Shown here piece after piece: positions 49,301 to 61,047 of a stretch of 64,000 bases of DNA. The position numbers were made by a program, and so were the translations under genes. Numbering within the stretch: the stretch's first letter is position 1; each line of letters opens with the position of its first letter. The notes beneath the pieces are model-generated. The model was not told where the DNA came from. It did no database searches and worked only from the letters and a program-made list of their open reading frames with translations. Source of the stretch: Kingdonia uniflora (taxonomy: Eukaryota; Streptophyta; Magnoliopsida; Ranunculales; Circaeasteraceae); assembly GCA_014058105.1 (NCBI GenBank), contig JACGCM010000420.1, positions 248,001 through 312,000 on the forward strand, in the 5' to 3' direction.

Positions 49301-51227
49301 TCCCACATCAGGTGAGAGATACTACCTTCGTATGCTTTTGAATATATTGAAAGGGCCTAAAAGCTATGAAGAGATAAAAACGATTGATGGTATCCTATAC
49401 CATGATTTTAAAAGTGCATGTTCATCTTTAGGAATGTTAGATGACGATAATAAGTGGAATAAAGCTATTGAGGAGGCAAGTTATTGGTCTTCGGGACATA
49501 TTATGAGGCATATGTTTGTCACAATACTACTCTTTTGTGAAGTAAAGGATCCTTTTAGAGTATGGAAGAAGAATTGGAATCATTTATCAGAAGATATATT
49601 AATAAGAGAGAGGAGGCTTATAGATAACAAAGAATTTGATTGAGAAGCAATTGAAAAATTATGCTTTTGTTGAAATTGAGAGTTTGTTAAATCAAAGTAA
49701 TAGATCACTCAAGGATTTCTTAAAAAAAATGATCCCAAAAATGAAATACGTGATAAGGAGAAATATATTAATATTAGAAGATCAGAGCTACGGTATTCAA
49801 AAAGCAAAACTCAGGGCCGAGTTTACAGTGTTATTCAAGGGTTTAAACATGGAGCATAAAAGAATTTATGATGAAGTGCTATATGCAGTTAAAAGTAATT
49901 TGGGAGGAGTATTCTTCGTTTATGGCAGCGGGGGTACTGGAAAAACTTACTTATACAATACGATAATTGCAAGTTTATGTTTGTAGGGTAAAATTGTATT
50001 AGCAGTAGCTTCTTTAGGCATAATGTATTTACTATTACCAGGAGGAAGAATTGCACATTCAAGATTCAAAATCCCAGTAATCAAATTAGCTGAAGATTCA
50101 AAATCCCGTTAATCAAATTAACTGAAGATTCCTCCGGTAATCTTATAATATGGGACGAGGCTCCCATGAGCCATAAACATATATTTGAGGCTGTGGATAA
50201 ATCTTTTAAAGTTGTAATGTATGGGCAATTGAAAATGTTGCAAACATAGTATTTAGTGGAAAACCTATGTTATTAAGTGGTGATTTTTAACAAATACTAC
50301 CTGTAGTCCCTTACGGAACGAGGTAAGGAATAGTATTTGCATTTATAAATATATCATATATATGGAGACATTGCCGAATATTCAATTTGAATATAAATAT
50401 GTGCCTACAGGATGATAAGTTGAGAAGTGAAAGGAAAGCAATCGTGATAAACTTTAGCAAATGGATCTTAGATTTGGGTGACAGAAAATTGTATACTTAC
50501 TCTTTAAATGGAGAGGCTGATCCAACATGGATCAAAATACTAGAAGAATTACTTATTATACCTAGGGATTTTCACTTACAGTAAAATGTACGGTCAACTT
50601 ACCCAAATATTCAATCGAGATTTATGGAAGTAGATTTCTTAAGAGATAGGTGTATTTTAACACCAACAAATGATTGCATAGAAGAAGTAAACTCCCACAT
50701 AATTGCAGTGATTGTTGGAGTTATCTATGAATACTTGAGTGCTTATAAAATTAGCCCAAGTACAAATTCTATACATAGCCAAGATATAATCTACCCAACA
50801 GAATTCCTCAACACTATTCAACTATCTGGATTGCCTAACTACAAACTGAAACTGAAAGTAGGTGTTCCTGTTATGCTCCTAAGGAATATAAATCATGCAG
50901 AAAGGTTATGCAACCGTACAAGAATGATTGTAACGCATCTGGCAAAAGGAGTAATAAAATGTGAAATAAAGTGGCCCTTTATTTTGAGGCGATGCCAATT
51001 TCCTTTAAAAGTGAGTTTCACAATGACCATTAACAAAAGCCAAGGTCAAACACTTAAGAACGTTGGAGTTTACCTTCTAAGGCTTGCGTTCCACCATGAT
51101 TAGTTGTATGTTACAGTTTCAAGGGCAACCTTGCCAGAAGGGCTGAAAATTTTGATACATAATTCAAATATGGAACCATTAAACTTCATAGAATGCATTG
51201 TTTTTCATGAAGTTTACAACAACTTAG
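46347..51227 (+). pseudogene. Helitron Rep/helicase transposase, degenerate
   Basis: The gene appears to begin at the ATG at 46347 (MA*RKRRQRNNASKMTS) before a GTAACT donor, followed by an exon with EWVPILVPSYSPLGKRKHSC. The Rep domain follows: FHRAWDFGFPTEVCNSRGAI, YNSIFAFTSMGGHIDKEINQ, then GYYAFWIQQIKLDGKTLIRG. The HUH motif LPHAHILLWL is at about 48429 and the tyrosine motif KYLFNYINKG near 48838. The PIF1-type helicase has Walker A YGSGGTGKT (49921-49947), Walker B NLIIWDEAPMSH (about 50133) and MTINKSQGQTLKNVGVYL. Stops (for instance in YTIEF*KRE), an intron at about 48319-48388 and a 32-bp tandem duplication (50062-50125) break it. It once moved Helitrons by rolling-circle replication. 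Confidence 0.85.
50062..50125. repeat. 32-bp tandem duplication in the Helitron helicase
   Basis: Two copies of AGATTCAAAATCCCRKTAAT followed by caaattarctga, with three differences. It falls between the Walker A and B motifs and, being 32 bp, shifts the frame. Confidence 0.9.
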
Positions 51228-51315
51228 GTAATGATAATCCACTTAATTTTTTCATTATTCTTAAAATTGTAGCTACTTCATATTCATTATTTACTAAATG
51301 CCTAAACTTATTATT

Positions 51316-51357
51316 ATGTTTTATGTTTTATGTTTTATGTTTTATGTTTTATGTCTT
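51316..51357. repeat. (ATGTTTT)n microsatellite
   Basis: Five perfect 7-bp units followed by one with a single change, just downstream of the Helitron gene. Confidence 0.9.
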
Positions 51358-51568
51358 ATAGTTTCTTTTTGTTATTTGATTTACTAGGATAATCCAAACA
51401 TGAGTAAGAAGTTATAACAAATTCCAGTAATGGTAAGTACTCCACATCATGAATTTAATTGAACTTATTAAGTTCTAAAAATCTAGGACATAAGTTATTG
51501 ATTTTTCAAATCTTTGAGAATATTATGGTAAAAAACTGAAACCAATAATGGAGAACCAATGATGTTTA

Positions 51569-51960
51569 GAGCATCTCCAATAGAGACGGTATGATATTCC
51601 GGTTTTGGATACTAGTATCCGGAATAGTATACCACTTTGCTCCAACAGATTTTTCTCCAAATTCAGTTTTTTTTATATTAAAATTGGGACTCACAATGTT
51701 ATTTTATGAGAGAGATGAGATTTTTATTAAAAATTGGGACCCACAATATTCTTTTATTAGAGAGAGAAAATTAAACAAGAAAAGAAATAGTTGTGGGGGA
51801 CCCACAAAAGTAGTATGCACATACCACTCTCCAAGTTCTGGATTCACATAATTTGGAGGGGTATGGGGGTGAGTATGTTGAACCCCATACTCCTGTTGGA
51901 AGAGGTTTTTGCAAAAGTATGAGAAAACCATAACAACATACTCTTTTGTTGGAGATGCTC
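51569..51960. mobile_element. Tourist/Harbinger-like MITE (392 bp)
   Basis: The ends are GAGCATCTCCAATAGAGACG and, reverse complemented, GAGCATCTCCAACAAAAGAG, flanked by TTA on both sides (51566-51568 and 51961-51963). TTA duplication and a GAGCATCTCC terminus fit PIF/Harbinger-type MITEs. The interior has an inner repeat of the 'aaattgggac(t/c)cacaat(g/a)tt' type. It has no coding capacity. Confidence 0.8.
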
Positions 51961-51963
51961 TTA

Positions 51964-53808
51964 GTAAGACAATGATATTGCACACTATTTTATAAATAAT
52001 GAAATAAATGATCTTAAGATTTCTATTAATCTATATATCGTTTTAATGTTTTCGTGACCATAACAATGCAAATAAAAAATCTTTGAAAAAGCTATTGGGA
52101 TTTAATTTGATCTTTTGCAAATTCTTGAAATTGTTATACTGAAGTTTAGGTTACTATTTTAAAGGAAATACTACTCCAAAAACCATCTCATGTGGATAAG
52201 TATCTCTAAAAATTGAGTAAAATTTTAGTCCCATATGCCATTTTGTCTTTGGTTCTTCTATTACGATGCTGTCAGGATTGTTATCACCATTTTTTTGTTT
52301 CTATTTGTGGCAACTAATGATAAAATAGAGGAGGAAACTTCAGAAACTACAACACAACATAGAGGATAGCTGACTTCTTTCCAACGGAAGCCGTTTGAAG
52401 CATTCTGTAAATAAGGTAAATTTGTTAAAATAAAATCAGCAATATTATGCCTCTATTTACAGTTATTTGATATATAGAATCTATATAATGTTCCTACTAA
52501 TTTAGTGTTTTGTAGTATACTATACGAACATGATTTGGTTATGGTCCATCCTTGATATGTAAACATTTATTTATTCACATCATGAATTTAATGTATATTT
52601 GTTAACGTGATGTTATTCGTTTTTTCTTCAAAAGGAATAGTACTGTCATTAACATTCTTTAACCTTTATTCTAGAATTGTTGTTCAAATGCAAAATGATG
52701 GGTTATTCAAGTTGTATCCTTAATTCATGGTTACAAGTTTCAACCATATCAACAGTAAAAATAATAATGTTGTAGGTTCAGTATGGGGAATTTAATTTTA
52801 CATCTAATAACATTATATAACCATTTGTACTGTTGTTAAAGTAGAGAAATCAAACTTGAGTATTATCACCGAAACATGTTATGCACATTTCATGCATGTG
52901 CTATTCTGTTTTACCACCTACAATCCATCAAATTGCATTATTAAAAATATTTTTGTTCAATGAAATTTTTTACATTAACGTACCTTGGATTCTAATTTAA
53001 TTCCATCTGAGAAAAAGTATCATACTTTGCCATATGAGAAAAAGTTAATGGAGTACAAAGCTCTGTGAAGAAAAATGAGATAATAGCATCTATTTTTCTT
53101 GTGCGTTTAAAAGCATAACAATCTTGAAGGATACGCTTCCCTACCTTTAGCATCCTCAAAGACATCTCCACCTGTAAGCCAAACTCCATCTGTCAATTAT
53201 AGTTTTTGAATACCAGAAAAGACTACCAACATCAAAAAGCTTCATAAGGGACCTCAGTAATGAAGATCTTCGAAAAGAGGCAGAAAAATATAAGTTAGGG
53301 GAATCTGAAATTGTTAATGATCGATGATCATGAAAATTACACCAACAGGAACATTCAATTATCATAGCACAATACCCTGGCCCAAATAACAATGTGATCT
53401 CCCATAAAATAATTACAATGCTAAATAAATAAATTATTACCTATAATTCAAGTATAACTTTTGACTTTGAAAAGAAAAACTAAGTTTAGTTTAATTTTTT
53501 TAAGTAATCTTCTTGCATATTTAGACAATGCTTAAAAACTTATTTTAGCATTTGATTAACAATCAATACTTATGAACAGGTATGGGAAATCTATCAGCAG
53601 GAAGTATTTGAACTCGATTGAATGTGGAAATAGCTGGGAAAAGTTTAAAGCATAAGATATCGGTTATTGATTCTTTTTTAGTACTAATAGCATATTTGAT
53701 AGTTAACAATGTTGAGTGAATTGTTTTGAAAGTTTATTTTACGAACAACCTTATTGATTTCTACAGGATCAAAACCCATGCAACAAGATATGATGCATCC
53801 ACTTGGCC
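51964..53808. other. AT-rich spacer, possible 3' part of the Helitron
   Basis: No supported gene. Short minus-strand frames at 52992-53392 overlap a non-repetitive block (about 53150-53400) that I could not assign. If the Helitron is complete its 3' CTRR end and hairpin could be here, but I did not find a convincing one. Confidence 0.35.
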
Positions 53809-54119
53809 TGTAGTGTCCCGGATTTTTATTTTATTTTGTTATATTTTTAATTGTCGTTATGCATTACACATCCACATTCATACCATGCATCATGCATCAT
53901 CACTTTCTGCATCTGCATTTTCCTTCCTCTTACCAGGTTCCATGCTTTTCTCCTTTTCTGTGTTTCGGTGGTTGTTGGGGGGGGGTTGTGTTTTGTGTTC
54001 GGGGGACCATGGTTGGGTTTGTGGGGGTCGTTGTCATTGTTGCTGTTGTTATGTTTGTGTGTGGGTTGTTTCTGTGTTTAGGTGTTTGTGTGGATCTGGG
54101 AGAATTTGGGATTTTCCAG

Positions 54120-54450
54120 TAGTCGTTCGAACGAGGTTCATTTTCGCCCGAACGAGTCGACTTATCTCCTGGAACTTGGCCCAACATCTCCAAGTCGTTT
54201 GAACAGCTTCTGTGTCCATTTGCACGACCCTGTTCCCGTTCGAACGACCTATAGACGATTTTCTTTTCCCCTGGAATTTTTGTCTTTGGGAGTTGTTCGT
54301 TCGAACGACTTCCTGTTCTGCTCGAACGAGTTGGCATCTTTTGTTCGAACGACTTGGTTTTCTCGTTCGAATGACTGGGGTACTTCCATGGAAACTTTGT
54401 CTTCATATCCTCTTCGTTTGAACGACTTCCTTTTCGTTCGAACGACTCTG
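54120..54450. repeat. Cluster of GTTCGAAC palindromes inside the LTR
   Basis: Ten copies or near-copies of TCGTTCGAACGACT lie within about 320 bp, separated by CT-rich stretches of varied length. The core TTCGAA is a perfect palindrome and CpG-rich. Spacing is irregular, so this is a dispersed motif, not a tandem satellite. Confidence 0.75.
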
Positions 54451-56305
54451 GTGGTTGTTTTCCCCCTTTTGATTTTCATTTTTCATTTCTCTCTCTCTCC
54501 TCACTTAACCCTCTCCCTCACTTAATCATTGCTCTTCCTTGGTGATTGGTGTTGTTCGTGGGTTGATTCCTCGCCAATTTCCTTCGGTGAATAATTCCCC
54601 TCTCCTCTCTGTGTTGTTGGATTTAATTTTTTAGGGTTTGTGGTTACGGTTTAATTATAGGGTTTTGAGATTAGATTTTTGTTGAGATTGCGGAGTTGTG
54701 CTTATTGTAGGTGTTGGGTTGGTTGCGTTGGGTTGATTGTTGCCTGTGGTGCTAAGATTGGTTGTTCCGTCGCTTGTTGGATTGTGGTTTGTTGGAGTTC
54801 AGAGTTTATCCTGTGGAATTCGAGCCCGTTTATCAGGCGAGTGTCCCTTCATTGCTAAATTACTTTACTAGTTGACATGTGTTAGTTAGAGTTGTGCATT
54901 GGCATTGAGATGTTTGTGATTGGTTTTAAACTTGATTGTTCCGTCTATTGTAATTGTTGATCTCAGTATTGCTGTTTTCTATTGTTAGGCATATAGGATG
55001 TGTTTCTCCTTGTCCTTTAGGAGGGTATGCATTAGTGTAGCATTCTTGGGGTCTTGTCTTTATTTGTTGTGTTTTAGTCTGGAGACTGATGTTGTTGGAT
55101 GTTGTGACTAGTCAATTAGTCACTGTTCATCTGTGCTTGGATGTTGTAACTAGCCAATTAGTCATTGTTTATCAGTTCTTGGATGTTGGGACTGATCAAT
55201 TAGTCATTGTTAGCATCTGTATTTTTGGATTGTTACCACCCTCAGAGGCAGGTGGTTATCTTGTGTGTGCTGGCCAGGTTGTGGCTATTGGGTTAGGATT
55301 GTTTGCCTTTCTTTGAGGCAAGGGTTATCCTATGTGTGGGCCGTAGGGGCGGCCGCGGTGTTTGATCCTTGGGAACTGGGTTCAGTGTGGGTTCTTTTAT
55401 TCTCTTAGCTTAACGGGACCGGATACATAAACCAACTCTACGTCGGCTAACCCTTGATAGGTTACCAGGATTCCAACCCCGGGTTGAAATAGTAGGTGAG
55501 TCATTGGCGATAGGTACCATCATACCTATTCACCCATCCGGGAGTGTGGGATGGTATGAGACAATTCCTCAGGTACCGGTCTTATCCTCCGTGAGGTTAA
55601 AATTCATTGGAATGCAAATAAAGTTCAGACGTTAGCTCCGTGGGTTGCAAAGCCCGGAATACTCTGATCAAGTGATGATATCCTTTAGACTGGTCGAGCT
55701 TGGACACGAAATTGTACCATTGTATCCAATTGAGGTCTCGTTAAGGTTATTATGCATTAGCGGTTGATCAGCCCACTATATTGATTTATAGGGTCTAGTT
55801 CTTGGTTTCATAGCATCCTAATCATCTAGTCTCAGGACAATTTTTGTATCTTATCATCACCATATCATATCACATCATCACATCATCCATCATTTGGGAT
55901 AATTATGGGATTATCCTAGTTCATCATATCATTTTATCATCGGCATTCCATTATTACTCTTTCACTCTATTATGCACTTATATATATATATATATATTCT
56001 TTTATTTATGCACTTATAGATTACTGTATTTTAGAACACCAATTATCTCATTCATCTCCTCTTTCTCTGCACCTATTATATTAGTATGTTGTTTAGCCTT
56101 GTTGGGCATTAGTGAGACGTGGTTTTGCTCACTCTCGCTTTGTTCCCCCCTTTCAGAGGCAAATTAGTGTTGGTTCTTGTTGAGGCTTCAGCAGGTGGTA
56201 CCAGGTGTTTGCAGTTGCTATTTCAGTGCCGATTTTAGTATTTTCTTGTATGCTCTCAGCTTTTGACGTTGTGTGTTATTGAGATATTGTATTTACATTT
56301 TCAGT

Positions 56306-56308
<3 letters not shown>

Positions 56309-56341
<33 letters not shown>
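56309..56341. repeat. (TA)n microsatellite in the LTR
   Basis: About sixteen TA repeats close to the 3' part of the LTR. Confidence 0.9.
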
Positions 56342-56342
<1 letters not shown>

Positions 56343-56521
56343 TTTGATTCCCCTTTATTCCTTTCACTCTGATGATATTGTTATAGTCAATGACTAAGCC
56401 TGAACTTATCTATGGCTTAGTCGTTCGTGGGGGCGAATCAGTTGGATTCCTCGACCTACACATCCCGAATGATAGTAATTGGTCTAGCTACTGATTATTA
56501 GATTTTGGGGCGTGACAGACT

Positions 56522-56539
56522 TGGTATCAGAGCTATAGG
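56522..56539 (+). promoter_or_regulatory. tRNA-iMet primer-binding site
   Basis: TGGTATCAGAGCTATAGG follows the LTR end by four bases. The first twelve bases match the complement of the initiator tRNA-Met 3' end, the usual primer of Tekay/Del-type elements. Confidence 0.85.
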
Positions 56540-56673
56540 TTTATTCTTATCTCTGTTCTAGCAATCATGTGACGAGTAATTATTTCTAGATGGGGTTAGG
56601 ATCGATCCCTTTTGATTTTACATATTTTATCATCTTTCCTCCTTTTCCTGATATGTGCTTTTCGTTTGTGTAG

Positions 56674-57935
56674 ATGGCTAGAGGTGGCTGAGGCAAGGGC
56701 CGTGCAGTTGGCCGTGGCCGCAGAGGTTTGCACAGTGGTGCACTTGCTGATGAGCCAGCGCTTAGTCAGGAGAGTTTAGGGTCTGTCCTGATTGATCAGG
56801 ATATTCCCCCAGCTCTAGTAGTCCCAGAGCAGCCTGTTACTTTACTTACCCCAGCTGTTCCCGGTATTTCGACGGAGATGAGACAGTTCATGGAGAGTTT
56901 CACAGCTCATTTTCAGCAGGCCAAGAGCCCAGTGGCCAAAGAGTACAACTATTTAGAGTAGCTTTTGAAGTATAAGCACCCAATATTTTCTGGCACTACG
57001 GTACCGTCTGAGGCAAAGACATGGTTTAAGTCCATAGAGAAGACTTTGAACGCAATGAAGTATCCGGACGATCAGAGGGTAATACTTGCTACCTATCTGT
57101 TGCAGGGTGAGGTAGATCACTGGTAGGATACCGCCAAGAGGACGATAGTAGAGACTCCAGTTCTTTGGGCATTCTTCCAGGACCGATTCTTTGAGCAGTA
57201 TTTCCCGCAGAGTTACAGAGACTCCTGTGTCTCAGAGTTCTATATGCTTAAGCAGGGTGATATGAGCATCTCCCAGTATGACCAACGATTCAATGAACTC
57301 TCTCGGTATCTTACGTTTATTGTCTGGGATGAAGATAAGCGTAAAATGAAATTTTTGAAGGGTCTTCGTCCGTACTTTAGGAAGTTCTTGATTGCTTCGG
57401 GGGCTAGTTCATATAGAAAGGATTTGTCTAAAGCCTTGGTGATAGAGCAGAACGATATAGAGGAGTATAAGTCCAAGGACTTGAGGAGCCAGCAGAGACA
57501 GGATCAGAGGGCCGATAAGGGCAAGGCAGTCTAGACGCAGTATGAGAACTCGGGTCCGAAGAGGCAGAAGTTGGGAGTTACTGATGATGCACCAGCTAGA
57601 TTTATGGGAGGACAACATTTTAATGGACCACAGCTTGCTTCCAATTTTTGTTGGAACTGCGGAGATAAGGGGCACGTTTAGAAGTTTTGTCCTAAGCCAG
57701 ACAAAGGTCCACAACCATTGAGACAGTTTCAGGGTCCTATTGGTCAACAGCCGAGACCGCAGCAGACTCAGCAGTTCCAGCAGATTCAACAGAGGCAGTT
57801 CTAGGGTCTGTAAGATAGACAGATAGTTCCTGGCCCTCAGGGTGAACAGAGACAGCGGCATCCAGGTCAACAGCAGGGCCAGGGTCAGGGCCAACGGCAG
57901 AGCAGGATGTACACTATTAGGAGGCAAGATGCTCA
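56674..57935 (+). pseudogene. gag: gag of the Tekay/Del-like element
   Basis: The frame starts at ATG 56674 (MARGG*GKGRAVGRG). The capsid core is clear: KYKHPIFSGTTVPSEAKTWF, YPDDQRVILATYLLQGEVDH, FFEQYFPQSYRDSCVSEFYM, LKQGDMSISQYDQRFNELSR and FLKGLRPYFRKF. A CCHC zinc knuckle, CWNCGDKGHV*KFC (near 57653), binds RNA. A Gln-rich tail follows. Stops sit where Gln or Trp is expected (LE*LLKY, DHW*DTAKR, HV*KFC), which suits C-to-T decay. Confidence 0.8.
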
Positions 57936-58886
57936 TGCCGCTCGACCTATAGTGGAAGGTACAATTCATATTTCTTATTTGCCCGCTCATGTTCTTTTCA
58001 ATTCCGGTGCATCGCATTCATTCATAGCATATGCATTCCTCTGCACTATTGGTTTTTATGTGATGAGATTTCTGTGGGTACTCCTCTCGATTCTTCAGCT
58101 TCTATTTCTCATTTTTGTAGAGATTGCCCGACATTTCTGTGTGGTCGCGTTCTTTCAGCAGACCTGTTGGTGCGACCGATGCATGAGTTTCACATTATCC
58201 TGGGTATGGATTGGTTGTCTACGCATCAAGTTACTTTGGATTGTTTTGAGAAGACAGCTACTTTCAGTATTCCTGGTGAGAAGCGGTTTGTGTTTGCTAG
58301 TTCTGAACCTGTACAGCCAGGATGGTCTGTGGGCATTCTTGGAGCTAGAGTCCTTGGGTGTCGATGTTGGTGCTATTCTGGTGGTGTGTGACTTCTCCGA
58401 TATTTTATAGAAGATACCCGGTTTACCGCCGACAAGAGAGATTGATTTCAGTATAGGTCTTCTACCTGGTACAGCTCTAATTTTGAAGGCTCCGTATCGT
58501 ATGACGCCTGTTGAGCTGAAATAGTTATATGATCAGATTTCTGAGTTGATGGATCAGAAGTTTATCCGACCGAGTACTTCACCGTGGGGAGCTCCGGTAT
58601 TATTTGCGAAGACGAAGGATGGTTCTATGCGCCTTTATATTGATTACCGCGAGTTAAACAAAGTCACGATCAAGAACAAATATCCTTTACATAGGATCGA
58701 GGACTTGTTTGACCACCTTCGGGAAGCGCAGTTCTTTTCAAAGATTGATCTCAGATCAGGCTACCATCAACTGAGCATCAAGAAGGAGGATGTTTCGAAG
58801 ACAACATTTTGGACTCGTTATGGGCATTATGAGTTTCAGGTTATGCCGTTTGGTTTGACAAACGCGCCTGCAACTTTTGATTCATA
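57936..58886 (+). pseudogene. pol: Protease and truncated reverse transcriptase of the Tekay/Del-like element
   Basis: The protease motif reads VLFNSGASHSFIA, with Asn for the catalytic Asp. Two frameshifts (near 58070 and 58325) move the middle (FIILG-type HIILGMDWLSTHQVTLDCFE) into another frame and back. RT begins at 58546: [60 protein letters not shown] and [18 protein letters not shown], where it stops at 58886 before the YVDD active site. Everything after this point is unrelated sequence, so the element was truncated there by deletion or by a later insertion. Confidence 0.85.
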
Positions 58887-59106
58887 CTAACTAGTTTCAT
58901 TTATAAATATCAGTAAACAAAAATCTATGTACATTGTCCATTTATATACCAATTCAAAAGGATAATATACACATCTTTTCTATAATGAATCAAAAGGAAA
59001 CCATAGACATACCAAAAAGAAGAAAAAAAGGGAGATAATAGTGACTTCTAAAGCAAAAGATTAAGAGAACGGTGTTCAAAACATAAGCACAGAAGTAGTA
59101 CCGGAT

Positions 59107-59285
59107 CCAAGAATTGAAAGCGTCTTCAATCCATTATAAGCATCCACAAAAGTAAGGGATAACATATCCAAGAATTGGAGGCGTCTTCAATCCATTATAA
59201 ACATCAACAAAAGTAAGGAATAGCAAATCCAAGAATAGGAATCATCTTCAATCCCTTATGAGAATATAAAAAAGTAAGGAATCCA
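59107..59285. repeat. 61-bp tandem repeat (about 3 copies)
   Basis: Units start at 59107, 59168 and 59229 with CCAAGAATTGRARGCGTCTT then caatccattata-arcatc-aaaagtaagg. The third copy is shorter and more diverged. Repeats near the end of En/Spm-type transposons often look like this, which suits the fragment just to the right, but no CACTA terminus was found. Confidence 0.75.
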
Positions 59286-59459
59286 ACGACGGGAAGCACC
59301 TACAAGAAAATTAAAATAACAAATAAATATAAAAGTCAAACCCATTATACTTATACTTGATAAATGGATAACAAAAAGAATTTAAAAAAATGTAAAAGAG
59401 GTAAGGAAGAATAATTACCTAATAGGCAAAACGTAAAAGAATTCTCGGGTACTTGATTT

Positions 59460-60062
59460 TGGTTCCAATTAAAAGCTCATCAAACCTCACGTTGACCAAA
59501 GACTGGGGAACCATGCTCAAAAATTATATCAACAATAGCCTCATATTCCGCCTCCTCGCTTTCCTGATAAACAGGAATTACTAATGCCCTCCCAGATGCC
59601 ACAATATGCTTGTACAAATTCAAAAAATGAGCAATTGCCTCTTCTCACAAAAGAGGTGTAGACATCTAACAATGAAAAGCATGTGGTACTGATATTAGTA
59701 AAAAAAAAACAATTTAAGAGAAAAAATACATAATTTATCTATACCCGTGATTTATCAACATAAACAGTAGGTATTGCAGCACGTTCAAATGATCTAAGAG
59801 ATGCTACTATGTCCCTCAAACTATCAAGATTAGCATCATTTTCAGCCTTGTATTGTGAAAACCGGTTTTCCAAATCAATATAGGATTCCTTACCCTCCAT
59901 AATTTGTGCCCTCAAAAGCTCAGTACTCTGTAAAAATTTTGGCCACATTCGGACCCATAAAATTCACACACCCTTTTTTCACCTTACCAAATACTTGAGC
60001 TAAAGGATCATGGTCGACATCAAGATATTTAAATTGTGGATTCTTTGCGATAATCTATTTTA
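59460..60062 (-). pseudogene. En/Spm (CACTA) accessory-protein-like fragment
   Basis: Read on the minus strand: NPQFKYLDVDHDPLAQVFGK, then GPNVAKIF, and, in another frame, LRAQIMEGKESYIDLENRFS and LDSLRDIVASLRS. The 'DPLAQVFGK…RGxV..(M/L)G' sequence followed by a coiled coil resembles the C-terminal part of the plant transposase family Transposase_24 (Ptta/En/Spm). Further left, AIAHFLNLYKHIVASGRALV belongs to the same stretch. Frames are broken. The match is from memory and weak. Confidence 0.35.
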
Positions 60063-60276
60063 CTGCAATATGCAAATAACAAATAATACTAAATTATACT
60101 AAAACAATCAATTAAAGCTATATGAATGGTTTAGAAATAGTAACAAAGATAATAATATTGGGAGGTATTTATTAAGTATTAAATCCACTTTAAAACAAAA
60201 GAAAGTTGCTATTTTCAGTACTAAAATAAAGTTGCTTGCATTCAGAGTCGATATCCATGGAAAGAGGTTCAGATTT

Positions 60277-61047
60277 TTAACTTAACGATCCAGACAAATA
60301 AGATGGTAGTTGCAAAGGGTCACGAATGGCATCTTCTTGATTAACAAAACATAGGAATGGGTCTTTTAAGAGCTCTCTTGTAGGTAATCTTTCAGATAAT
60401 ACAAGCAGACACTTCTCTATAAGCTGTTTAACTTGGGGGTCAGTTACTTTTCCAAGTAAAACAGGCTTAATTCCTGAGGAAACTATAAATTTGAGCCAGA
60501 TTTCTTCATTCATTATATGGATACTCAAAAGTCACCATCTATAAGATACACATGGAAAATGAATATATGCTTACAAGTTCATTATATTCTTCCTCATAAA
60601 GCTCAGGAGCCATAAACTATGGAGTGCCAATAACGCTTTGAGCAGTAGGCTTTTGCATAATAGTTGCTAACCCAAGGTCTCCAATTTTGATTTCTTTGTA
60701 CCCGTTGACAAAAATGTTATCACATTTTAGATCTTTATGAAGAATTGGAGGCTTCTGACTATGAAGGTAATTCAAGCCTTATGAATCTGTCTAGCCCAAT
60801 TCTTTATGGCTTTTATGTCAGCATTTTTATGCCTTCTACGATACTGCCTCAGACTTCCAGATGTGAATAACTCAGTAATCATGTTTAAAGTTTTCTTCTT
60901 ATTATCTACCTATGAGTTGTAGAACTTGATAATATTTTCATGTTTTACTGATTTCAAATGATGTACTTCTGAGTATAATCTTTCCAAGTCTTCTGGTAAC
61001 CGAAACACATCATTAATTTTTACTTGGTTCTATGCCATTTCAATTAC
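60277..61047 (-). pseudogene. WNK protein kinase fragment (with-no-lysine kinase), fused to GDH
   Basis: The minus strand reads [51 protein letters not shown] and [16 protein letters not shown], then (frame broken) the catalytic loop and activation segment region, MAPELYEEEYNEL-like sequence, and finally [20 protein letters not shown] and the end at 60277. These are the plant WNK kinase blocks in order. The β3 region is of WNK type (A-[W/stop]-NQVK). Two Trp codons are TAG. An intron-like GTAAGC…TATAG (about 60575-60537) remains, so this is not a processed copy, and a 'DIYSFGMCMLE'-type exon is missing. The start is joined in frame to GDH. Confidence 0.75.

Larger units (their letters stand above)
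53809..56517 (+). repeat. 5' LTR of a Tekay/Del-like Ty3/gypsy element (2709 bp)
   Basis: It begins TGTAGTGTCCCGGATTTTTA and ends GGGGCGTGACA, the start and end style of long Tekay/Del LTRs, and is followed by a tRNA-iMet primer site. Ten near-copies of the CGTTCGAACGACT motif cluster at 54120-54450. A G10 run (53978-53987), a (TA)n run near 55980 and a longer (TA)n run at about 56309-56341 lie inside. No partner 3' LTR is present in the window. Confidence 0.8.

Noticed and set aside
53726..54525. Long frames on both strands in the Tekay-like LTR
   Set aside because: They arise from the GTTCGAAC repeats, which lack stops in several frames; the LTR boundaries and primer site explain the region.
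57409..58017. 202-codon minus-strand frame in gag
   Set aside because: Shadow of the gag tail and protease, whose capsid, zinc-knuckle and protease motifs are on the plus strand.
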